64,000 nt of DNA from NCBI RefSeq assembly GCF_030811595.1, contig NZ_JAUSRB010000002.1:3968001-4032000 (forward strand). The letters are read 5' to 3'. This DNA comes from Streptosporangium brasiliense (GTDB taxonomy: Bacteria > Actinomycetota > Actinomycetes > Streptosporangiales > Streptosporangiaceae). Of this stretch, positions 56,465-63,028 are shown piece by piece (within the stretch, counting starts at the first letter, position 1; every line of letters begins with the position of its first letter). Made by a program: the position numbers and the translations under genes. Below the pieces are notes generated by a model, which had not been told where the DNA came from, searched no databases, and was given only the letters and a program-made list of their open reading frames with translations.

Positions 56465-57307
56465 ATGGAAATCGGTGGGTCGACGCTGGTCAGCTATCCG
56501 GCAGGTGAGATTCGAGGACGTTCGGCGGTCGTGGGGACCGTGCCGGTGGGGGACCGGCACGGGACGATCGTGGCCCGGACCCCGTTCCACCCGCTGGACC
56601 ACACCTGGCCGGACCAGCCCGCCGACACCGGGACGATCGGCGGGCTGGCGGTCGTCGACTGCGTGACCGGCGCCGTGCAGGAGGGCGGGGAGACCGTCCA
56701 TCTCGGCGAGGACATCCCGGTGCGCCGGGGCACCCCCGGCTGGAGCTGGCTGGTCGTCCACGTCACCGACGCGCCGGTGCCGGAGCGGGAGGTCGAGCTG
56801 GTGGTCGACGAGGCCGGCCGCCGCGCGCTGTCGGCCGGGCACACCGCCTGCCACCTCGCCGCGCTCGCGCTCAACGCGGCGCTGGCCGGCCGGTGGCGCA
56901 AGGAGGTCCCGGCCGACGGGCTCGGCCACCCCGACTTCGACCAGACGGCCATCGTCTCCTCGCGGATCCTGCCGGACGGCAGCCGGGACGTCTACCGCCT
57001 GGGCAAATCCCTGCGCCGCAAGGGCTTCACCGCCGAGGGGCTGGCCGAGGACCTGCCGGAGATCGCCCAGCGGGTCGACGACCGGCTCAAGGAGTGGGTC
57101 GCGGCCGACGTCCCGGTCTGGATCGACAGCCCGGGCCCCGAGCTGACCGCCCGCCGCACCTGGCACTGCGGCCTGCCCGGTGGCGAGGTCGTCATCCCGT
57201 GCGGCGGCACGCACCTGTCGCGCACCTCCCAGCTCGGCTCCGTCACCGTCACGCTGGAGCTGTCCGGCGACGGCTCCGAGCTGACCATGCACACCGCCGT
57301 CGGCTAG
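56465..57307 (+). CDS. AlaX-like tRNA editing/metal-dependent hydrolase homologue
   Basis: 280 residues. The C-terminal half has the zinc-site pattern of alanyl/threonyl-tRNA synthetase editing domains: SAGHTACHLAALAL (H-x3-H) and PCGGTHLSRTSQLG (C-x3-H). The N-terminal part has the beta-barrel elements of AlaX (TPFHPLDHTWPDQPADTGTIGGLAVVD). AlaX proteins deacylate mischarged Ser/Gly-tRNA-Ala. A CATGAT box 6 nt before the ATG and GAGGGG next to it leave both leaderless and leadered starts possible. Confidence 0.75.
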   Translation: MEIGGSTLVSYPAGEIRGRSAVVGTVPVGDRHGTIVARTPFHPLDHTWPDQPADTGTIGGLAVVDCVTGAVQEGGETVHLGEDIPVRRGTPGWSWLVVHVTDAPVPEREVELVVDEAGRRALSAGHTACHLAALALNAALAGRWRKEVPADGLGHPDFDQTAIVSSRILPDGSRDVYRLGKSLRRKGFTAEGLAEDLPEIAQRVDDRLKEWVAADVPVWIDSPGPELTARRTWHCGLPGGEVVIPCGGTHLSRTSQLGSVTVTLELSGDGSELTMHTAVG

Positions 57308-57415
57308 CCCGCCGCCGGAGCGGCCCGGGGCGGGCGCGGGACCGTCGTGGCACGTCGCCCCGTTCCACCCGCCTATGATCGCCGTCGAGTGGGTGATCGT
57401 AGGCGAGGAGTGGTT

Positions 57416-58216
57416 GTGGCCGTAGAAGTGGCACCGCGGGGCGTCGACCCGCGCATCCCCAACGCGGCGCGGATGTACGACTACTACCTCGGCGGCAAGG
57501 ACAACTTCGTCGCCGACCGCGCGGCCGCCGACAGGGTGCTCGCCGTCGCCCCGGAGATGCGCGAGGTCGCGCGGCAGGGGCGTGAGCTCGTCGCCCGGGT
57601 CGTGCGGCACCTGGTCGGCGAGGCGGGGATCCGCCAGATCATCGACATCGGCTCCGGCCTGCCGACGCGGGAGAACGTGCACGAGATCGCCCACCGGCTC
57701 GCCCCGGAGACCCACGTGGTCTACGTCGACCACGACGAGGTCGTCTGCGCCCACGGCCGCGCGATTTTGGCCGAGCCGGAGAGGGTGACCATGGTCCGGG
57801 GCGACCTGCGGGCACCTCAGGCGATCATCGACTCGCCCGAGGTCCGCGAGCTGGTCGACTTCCGCCGGCCGGTCGCGGTCCTGATGATGTTCCTGCTCCA
57901 CCTCGTCCCGGACGCGGACGGGCCGCAGGACGTCGTCGCCGCCTACCGGGACGCCCTGCCGGCCGGGAGCTACCTGGCCCTCTCCCACGCCGCCTCCGAC
58001 GGCCGCCCCGAGGTCATGGCCCGCATCTCGACGATCTACCGGAGGACGGACTCGCCGTTCGCGCCCAGGAGCCGCGAGGAGATCGGCCGCTTCTTCGGCG
58101 ACTTCGAGATGGCCGGCCCGGGTCTGGTCAACATCTGGCCGTTCGCCGAACTGCCCGAGTCCGTCGACCCGGGCCTGGCGAGCATGGGTTACGGCGGGGT
58201 CGGCAGGAAGCGCTGA
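57416..58216 (+). CDS. SAM-dependent methyltransferase, DUF574 type
   Basis: 266 residues. PNAARMYDYYLGGKDNFVADR is the diagnostic N-terminus of actinobacterial S-adenosyl methyltransferases of this family. The SAM-binding part follows (IRQIIDIGSGLPTRENVHEIA; VVYVDHDEVVCAHGRAIL), then LMMFLLHLVPDADGP. The GTG at 57416 is 5 nt after GAGGAG; an upstream GTG at 57347 is not conserved. Substrate unknown. These genes occur in many paralogous copies in Streptosporangiales. Confidence 0.85.
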   Translation: MAVEVAPRGVDPRIPNAARMYDYYLGGKDNFVADRAAADRVLAVAPEMREVARQGRELVARVVRHLVGEAGIRQIIDIGSGLPTRENVHEIAHRLAPETHVVYVDHDEVVCAHGRAILAEPERVTMVRGDLRAPQAIIDSPEVRELVDFRRPVAVLMMFLLHLVPDADGPQDVVAAYRDALPAGSYLALSHAASDGRPEVMARISTIYRRTDSPFAPRSREEIGRFFGDFEMAGPGLVNIWPFAELPESVDPGLASMGYGGVGRKR

Positions 58217-58348
58217 CGTCTGGCCGCCCGCGTCGCCTCCGCGCCGAGGTACCGGGCGCCCCGGGTACGGAGGTCCTCCGCCACCGGGGCCCGCGGCCGC
58301 CGCTTGATGGTGATCGCGCTCGGCGGCGCCCGGGGCGGCTCCGTGACA

Positions 58349-59236
58349 TCACAGCCGCGGCAGCTTCTCCGGGCTGGCGACCAGGAAGACGGTCTGGATC
58401 AGGCCGTCCTCGATGACCAGGGAGAACACCGAGACCGGCCGCCCGCCGGCGGTCACCACGGCCGCCGGCGCGCCGTTGACGTCCGTCACCGCCACCTGGA
58501 GGTCCGGGGTCAGGCCGGTGTCCAGCGACCCCAGGAACCTGCGCGTGCCCCTGTCCGAGGCGGCGGAGAGCAGGAAACGCGCCACTTTCCGGTCGCCGGT
58601 GACGACCCGGAGAGGGGCCCTGACCTTCCCGCCGCCATCGCTGACCAGCGACACGTCGTGGGCGAGCATCGCGGTCAGCGCGTCCAGGTCACCGTCGGCG
58701 GCCGCGCCGATGAACCGCTCGGTCAGCCTGCGCCGCTCGGTGCGGTCCACCTCGAAGCGGGGCCTGCGCTCCTGCACGTGCTGCTTGGCCCGCCGGGCGA
58801 GCTGCCGGGCCGTCGTATCGGTGCGGCCGATGATCTCGCCGATCTCCGCGTACGGCAGGGCGAACGCCTCCCGCAGCACGAACACCGCGCGCTCCAGGGG
58901 GGACAAGGTCTCCAGCACCACCAGCAGCGCCAGCTCGACCGAGGCGGTCAGCTCGGCGTGCTCGGCCACGTCGGGCACGGCGCCGACCAGCTCGGGCAGC
59001 CACGGCCCGACGTAGGACTCCCGCTGCGCCCTCACCCGCCGCAGCCGGTCGATGGAGAGCCGGGTCGTCACCCTGATCAAGTAGGCCCGGTCGTCCTCGA
59101 CCTCGGCCGTGTCCACCCCCGACCAGCGCAGCCAGGCCTCCTGGACGACGTCCTCGGCGTCGGTCACGGTGCCCAGAACGCGGTAGGCGACCGCGGTCAG
59201 CAGGTCTCGGTGTTCCTCGAAGCGATCGATGGCCAT
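58349..59236 (-). CDS. ECF41-type sigma factor (SigJ-like)
   Basis: 295 residues. Sigma region 2 (DLLTAVAYRVLGTVTDAEDVVQEAWLRW) and region 4 (LETLSPLERAVFVLREAFALPYAEIGEIIGRTDTTARQLARRAKQHV) are followed by a SnoaL-like C-terminal domain with VSDGGGKVRAPL. The DGGGK motif defines group ECF41, where the extension replaces an anti-sigma factor as regulator. Just upstream on the minus strand are TGTCACG and CGTC, the ECF41 promoter pattern, so it should activate itself. The usual COE-type partner gene (carboxymuconolactone decarboxylase, oxidoreductase or epimerase) is not beside it. Confidence 0.9.
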   Translation of the reverse strand: MAIDRFEEHRDLLTAVAYRVLGTVTDAEDVVQEAWLRWSGVDTAEVEDDRAYLIRVTTRLSIDRLRRVRAQRESYVGPWLPELVGAVPDVAEHAELTASVELALLVVLETLSPLERAVFVLREAFALPYAEIGEIIGRTDTTARQLARRAKQHVQERRPRFEVDRTERRRLTERFIGAAADGDLDALTAMLAHDVSLVSDGGGKVRAPLRVVTGDRKVARFLLSAASDRGTRRFLGSLDTGLTPDLQVAVTDVNGAPAAVVTAGGRPVSVFSLVIEDGLIQTVFLVASPEKLPRL

Positions 59237-59245
59237 GAGAGTAAA

Positions 59246-59273
59246 GACGTATCACGCTATCCCTGGCGTGACA
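59246..59273 (-). promoter_or_regulatory. ECF41-type autoregulatory promoter
   Basis: Minus strand: -35 TGTCACG (59273-59267), 17-bp spacer, -10 CGTC (59249-59246). The published ECF41 consensus is TGTCACA and CGTC. The implied start is 4-6 nt before the ATG. Confidence 0.75.
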
Positions 59274-59346
59274 CGACCCACGCGATGACGTTTTCCACCT
59301 ACGATCTACCATTTGATTGCGAAAGTCGGCGGCAGAGGGGTGGTCC

Positions 59347-60777
59347 GTGACAGAGACAGTCGTCGCCGATCCGAGCGTGGTGCCGCAGGGCAAACAGCTC
59401 TGGCTGACCCTGCTGGCGCTCTCCATGGCCGGGATGGTCGTCTCCGTCCAACAGACCGTGGTGATCCCGCTGCTGCCCCGGCTGATGGTCACCCTGGACG
59501 TGCCGGTCGCGGAGGTCACCTGGGTCTTCACCGCCTCGCTGCTCGCGGCGGCGGTCGCCACGCCGCTGCTGTCCCGCCTCGGTGACATGTACGGCAAGAA
59601 GCGGATGATCCTGTTCACCGTCGGCCTGCTCGTCCTGGGCTCGGTGGTCTGCGCGCTGTCGGGCTCCCTGGCGGTGCTGATCGCCGGGCGTGCCCTGCAG
59701 GGCGCGTCGGCGGCGCTGATCCCGCTGGCCATCGGCATGATCAGGGACAGCTTCCCGCGCACCCGGGTGATGACGGCCATCGGCGTGGTCAGCGCCACCA
59801 TGGGCGTCGGCGGCAACCTCGGCATGATCGTCACGGGCCTCATCGCCGACCGCACGCCCAGTCACCACCCGGTCTTCTGGATCACCGCGGGACTCGCCGC
59901 GGCGGCGTTCGTACTCATCGCGCTGAGCGCCCACGACACCGGGAGCAAGGCCGGCGGCCGCCCCGACTTCATCGGCGCGGTGCTGCTGTCCTGCTGGCTG
60001 GTCTGCCTGCTGCTGGCGATATCCAAGGGCAACGACTGGGGCTGGGGGTCCGGACGGGTCGTCGGGCTGTTCGCGGCGGCGACGGCGCTCTGCGCGGTGT
60101 GGGTGTTCAGCCAGCTCCGGGTCCGGGCGCCGATGGTCCGGCTGCAGCTGCTCGTCGGCGGCCGCTCCCTGCAGGCCAACCTGGCCTCGCTGCTGCTGGG
60201 CTTCGCGATGTTCGGCTCGTTCGCCCTGGTCTCCAGCTTCATCCAGACGCCGCCGTCGGCCGGATACGGCTTCGGCGGGTCGGTCCTCGACGTCGGCCTC
60301 TACGCCCTGCCCAGCACCGTGACCATGCTGGCCGCCTCCTTCATGGCCGGCCGCCTGTCGGCCCGCCTCGGCCCGGCCCACTCCCTCGCCCTGGGCGCGG
60401 CCCTGTGCTCGGCCGGATTCGGCTGGTTCACACTCTTCAACGCCTCGGTGCTCGACCTGCTCGGGGCCAACGCGCTGCAGGGGCTGGGCTTCGGGGTCGC
60501 CTACGCGGCGCTCGGCGCGCTGGCCGTACAGCATGTGCCGATGGACCAGAGCGGCATCGCCAGCGGCATCAACTCCCTGGTCCGCTCCATCGGCGGCAGC
60601 GTCTCCGGCGCCGCGACCGCCGCCCTCCTGACCTCGATCACCATCGCCGGGACCGCGATCCCGTCCCGCGACGCATACGTCCTGTCGTTCGCGATCATCA
60701 CCGTGAGCGCCATCGCCTCCGCCGCCGTCGCTCTCGTCTCCGGCACGATGGCGCGCGGGGTGCCCGGAGTCCGCTAA
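59347..60777 (+). CDS. DHA2-family (EmrB/QacA-type) MFS exporter
   Basis: 476 residues and about 14 membrane segments. QTVVIPLLPRLMVTLDVPVAEVTWVFTASLLAAAVATPLLSRLGDMYGKKRMIL holds motif A, and RALQGASAALIPLAIGMIRD and GVVSATMGVGGNLGMIVTGLIADRTPSHHPVFWI fit motif C regions. The GTG at 59347 follows AGAGGGG by 6 nt. It probably exports a drug or metabolite by proton antiport. Divergent from the ECF41 gene. The TAA stop coincides with TAAGAT, a -10-like box before the tRNA gene. Confidence 0.88.
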   Translation: MTETVVADPSVVPQGKQLWLTLLALSMAGMVVSVQQTVVIPLLPRLMVTLDVPVAEVTWVFTASLLAAAVATPLLSRLGDMYGKKRMILFTVGLLVLGSVVCALSGSLAVLIAGRALQGASAALIPLAIGMIRDSFPRTRVMTAIGVVSATMGVGGNLGMIVTGLIADRTPSHHPVFWITAGLAAAAFVLIALSAHDTGSKAGGRPDFIGAVLLSCWLVCLLLAISKGNDWGWGSGRVVGLFAAATALCAVWVFSQLRVRAPMVRLQLLVGGRSLQANLASLLLGFAMFGSFALVSSFIQTPPSAGYGFGGSVLDVGLYALPSTVTMLAASFMAGRLSARLGPAHSLALGAALCSAGFGWFTLFNASVLDLLGANALQGLGFGVAYAALGALAVQHVPMDQSGIASGINSLVRSIGGSVSGAATAALLTSITIAGTAIPSRDAYVLSFAIITVSAIASAAVALVSGTMARGVPGVR

Positions 60778-60796
60778 GATTTCATCTGCATCGCAA

Positions 60797-60869
60797 GGGG
60801 CTATGGCGCAGCTGGTAGCGCGCCTCCATGGCATGGAGGAGGTCTGGGGTTCGAATCCCCATAGCTCCA
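60797..60869 (+). tRNA. tRNA-Ala (anticodon GGC), copy 2
   Basis: Identical over all 73 nt to 43101-43173, same orientation. The 3' flank is also related (AGCGGGCCGTTC... and the GATCCCG hairpin). TAAGAT (60775-60780) may be its -10. Confidence 0.95.
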
Positions 60870-60906
60870 CAGCGGGCCGTTCTTGAACGGCCTGAAGCAC
60901 GTTGAT

Positions 60907-60950
60907 GAGATCCCGTCCGATCACCTCGATCGGGCGGGATCTCGCATTTT
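60907..60950 (+). terminator. Terminator after tRNA-Ala copy 2
   Basis: GAGATCCCGTCCGATC-ACCTC-GATCGGGCGGGATCTC followed by GCATTTT. Confidence 0.85.
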
Positions 60951-61150
60951 CCGTATTGCGCACGCACCGCCCGCGCCGGGAGATCCGCGGCGGTGACCGC
61001 TTCACCGCCCATCTCCGCGGCAGGACGACGGAGCCGCCGGGCGGGCCGCGCCGCTCACATCCATTGTCGGCCAGGTGGTCGCACTGGAAGGTCGCTCCGC
61101 GTCGAGGACATCACGGGGAGATCGGCCGTCCGCCGCCGGCGCACCCGTGA

Positions 61151-61633
61151 TCAGTCATCCGCCGGCACCCGGCGACTTTCGGGCAGCGCCGCGACGCGGG
61201 CGGTCTGTTCTTCCTGGACCCGCAGGACGGTCTGGAGGAAGTCCAGGATGACGGTGAGCTGGTCATGGCCATAACGGGTCAGCGCCTGGGCGCCCGCCTG
61301 GCCGACCGGGGCGAAGAGTTCCGCCTCCGCCGCCCGGGCGGTTCCGGTCGAGGTGACCAGGACGACGCGGCGGTTGCCGGGGTCACGGGTGCGTGAGACC
61401 AGCCCGGCGCGTTCCAGCCGGTCGATGACGGTGGTGGTGGCCGCCGGGCTGAGCTTCAGCGCGGTGCTGAGCCGCCCGGCGGGCAGTGGGCCGTCACCCA
61501 GTACCGCATCAAGACAGCGCAGGTCGGTGCGGTTGAGGCTGAGCCGCGCTGCGGCGGTCTCGTCGAAGGCGTCGAAGCTCTGCTGCAGCTGTCGCAGGAG
61601 CATGGCGATCTCCCGGATCAAATCTTTCGACAT
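61151..61633 (-). CDS. MarR-family transcriptional regulator
   Basis: 160 residues from the Met at 61633. Winged helix: LSLNRTDLRCLDAVLGDGPLPAGRLSTALKLSPAATTTVIDRLERAGLVSRTRDPGNRRVVLVTSTGTARAAEAELF, with the DxRxxxV-like wing DPGNRRVVLV. An ATG at 61678 would add 15 residues but overlaps a TACGAT -10-like box, so 61633 is preferred. Divergent from a SnoaL-like gene 62 bp away, its likely target. Confidence 0.88.
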   Translation of the reverse strand: MSKDLIREIAMLLRQLQQSFDAFDETAAARLSLNRTDLRCLDAVLGDGPLPAGRLSTALKLSPAATTTVIDRLERAGLVSRTRDPGNRRVVLVTSTGTARAAEAELFAPVGQAGAQALTRYGHDQLTVILDFLQTVLRVQEEQTARVAALPESRRVPADD

Positions 61634-61695
61634 TCGAATCTTTCTGATATCGTACTTTTCGTTGGTCGAAGCAACCATACCTCGGAGACGCCGCC

Positions 61696-62190
61696 ATGGA
61701 CACCGCCACCCTCACCACCGACGACATCCAGATCAAGAACCTGTTCCAGGAGTTCATGCAGGCCTGGACCGACAACGACGCCCACGCCTTCGGCGCGCTG
61801 TTCACCGACGACTCCGACTACGTCTCCTATGACGGCACCCGCGCTCGCGGGCGCCGGGAGCACCAGCACAACCATGACCTGCTCTTCCGCGGTGTACTGG
61901 CCGGCTCGGCCCTGGTCGGGGACCTGGAGTCGATCCGTTACCTCACCGCGGACGTGGCCGTCGTCCACGGCACCGCCTCGGTCCTGATGCCCTGGCGGAG
62001 CAAACTGCCCAAGCGGCGCCTGTCCCGGCAGACCATCGTCCTGGTCCGCACCCCCGGCGGCTGGAAGATCAGCGCCATCCACAACGGCCGGGTCCGGCCC
62101 GTCGGCGTCCCCGCGCCCGACGCCTTCCCGTCCAAGATGTCCCAACTGATGAGCCGCGCCGCCCGCCGCCTCGGCCTGGGCCGACGCTGA
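61696..62190 (+). CDS. SnoaL/DUF4440-type NTF2-like protein
   Basis: 164 residues, SgcJ/EcaC type. IKNLFQEFMQAWTDNDAHAFGALFTDDSDYVSYDGTRARGRREHQHNHDLLF and VVHGTASVLMPWRSKLPKRRLSRQTIVLVRTPGGWKISAIHNGRVRPV show the alpha+beta cone fold. ATG 8 nt after GGAG. It is divergent from MarR, a common arrangement for stress or detoxification genes. No catalytic role can be assigned. Confidence 0.8.
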   Translation: MDTATLTTDDIQIKNLFQEFMQAWTDNDAHAFGALFTDDSDYVSYDGTRARGRREHQHNHDLLFRGVLAGSALVGDLESIRYLTADVAVVHGTASVLMPWRSKLPKRRLSRQTIVLVRTPGGWKISAIHNGRVRPVGVPAPDAFPSKMSQLMSRAARRLGLGRR

Positions 62191-62351
62191 CCCCGCCCCC
62201 GCGGTGGCGGCTGCTGCCCCGGTCCAGGGCGGTCGTCGGGGTGGTGGCCCCGGTCAGGGGCGCCGTGCCGGTGTTCCCGGTGCCGCAGGCCGAACTGACG
62301 GACGCGGTGCCGGCCGGGCCGGGGGCCACGCGGGTCCGTCCGTGAACACCT

Positions 62352-62437
62352 CACAACGGGCCGTTCTCGGATGGCCTGAGGCATGTCGGCGAGATCCCAT
62401 CCGATCACCTCGATCGGACGGGATCTCGCCGTTTCCC
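62352..62437 (+). repeat. Third copy of the tRNA-Ala 3' flank, tRNA missing
   Basis: CACAACGGGCCGTTCTCGGATGGCCTGAGGC... aligns with CACAGCGGGCCGTTCTTGAACGGCCTGAAGC after tRNA copy 2 (from 60867) and continues through the GAGATCCCATCCGATC-ACCTC-GATCGGACGGGATCTC hairpin. Homology begins at the last bases of the tRNA. Confidence 0.7.
62391..62432 (+). terminator. Terminator-like hairpin of the orphan flank
   Basis: GAGATCCCATCCGATC, loop ACCTC, GATCGGACGGGATCTC, then GCCGTTT. Compensated family member of the hairpins after the two tRNA-Ala genes. Confidence 0.65.
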
Positions 62438-62504
62438 CGGAGGCCGTGGCCGTCGGCGGGCCCCTCCGAGCGTGTGCGGCGGCGAAGGGGCGCTCCAGGC
62501 CGGA

Positions 62505-62987
62505 TCAGCTGTTCGGGAAGAGTTCGTGGAGGAGTGTGTGGCCCGGCATGGCCTGGGCCGGACGCACGCCTACGGCGAACATCTCCGGGTCGTCGAACAC
62601 CGGTTCCCCGCTGGGGCGGCGTGTGTAGGGGACCCGCCCGTAATCCACGCCGTCGCTTCCGTCGAAGCTCATCCAGGTGATCGTTTCCTGTTCCCCTTCG
62701 CGTAGCGGATGGTTGGACACGGCCCGGCTGTAGACGGTGTCAGGTGTGGTGACCCATACCAGAGGGACGGCGAAGACCCATCGCGTTGCCTGGATCTCCT
62801 GTGCCCTGGCGGCTGCCCGCGTCTCGAACGAGATGGCGGACCGTGGATCGCGGAGGTAGTCGTAGTCGCTGAGCACGAGCCTCCGCTCTCCTTCGAGAAC
62901 GACGATCGCGGGGCAGTCGCGGGCGGCGATGTTCTTCTGGAGACGCTCGACCACATCGAAGAGCAGTGCGGCCGTCTCGTCGTTCAT
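62505..62987 (-). CDS. Hypothetical protein downstream of rpoB
   Basis: 160 residues, not recognised. No signal peptide or membrane segment. It begins MNDETAALLFDVVERLQKNIAARDCPAIVVLEGERRLVLSDYDYLRD. GGAGG lies 5 nt before the ATG. It starts 41 nt after the rpoB stop on the same strand, so it is probably co-transcribed with rpoB, in the place where rpoC normally lies. Whether it works with RNA polymerase is unknown. Confidence 0.65.
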   Translation of the reverse strand: MNDETAALLFDVVERLQKNIAARDCPAIVVLEGERRLVLSDYDYLRDPRSAISFETRAAARAQEIQATRWVFAVPLVWVTTPDTVYSRAVSNHPLREGEQETITWMSFDGSDGVDYGRVPYTRRPSGEPVFDDPEMFAVGVRPAQAMPGHTLLHELFPNS

Positions 62988-63028
62988 CGTGTCCTCCGAA
63001 GCTCGCGGCCCCCGGATCCTGTCGTGGT

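Larger units (their letters stand above)
62191..62504. other. Intergenic region with an orphan tRNA-Ala flank (314 bp)
   Basis: 62191-62345 is GC-rich with no supported gene. 62352-62437 is a third copy of the sequence that follows both tRNA-Ala genes, but no tRNA precedes it. It includes a terminator-like hairpin (62391-62428). The rest is noncoding up to the end of the convergent small gene. Confidence 0.65.

Noticed and set aside
43101..62437. Integrated phage or integrative element
   Set aside because: No integrase, transposase, replication or transfer genes in the block; only tRNA repeats and a flank relic suggest past mobility.
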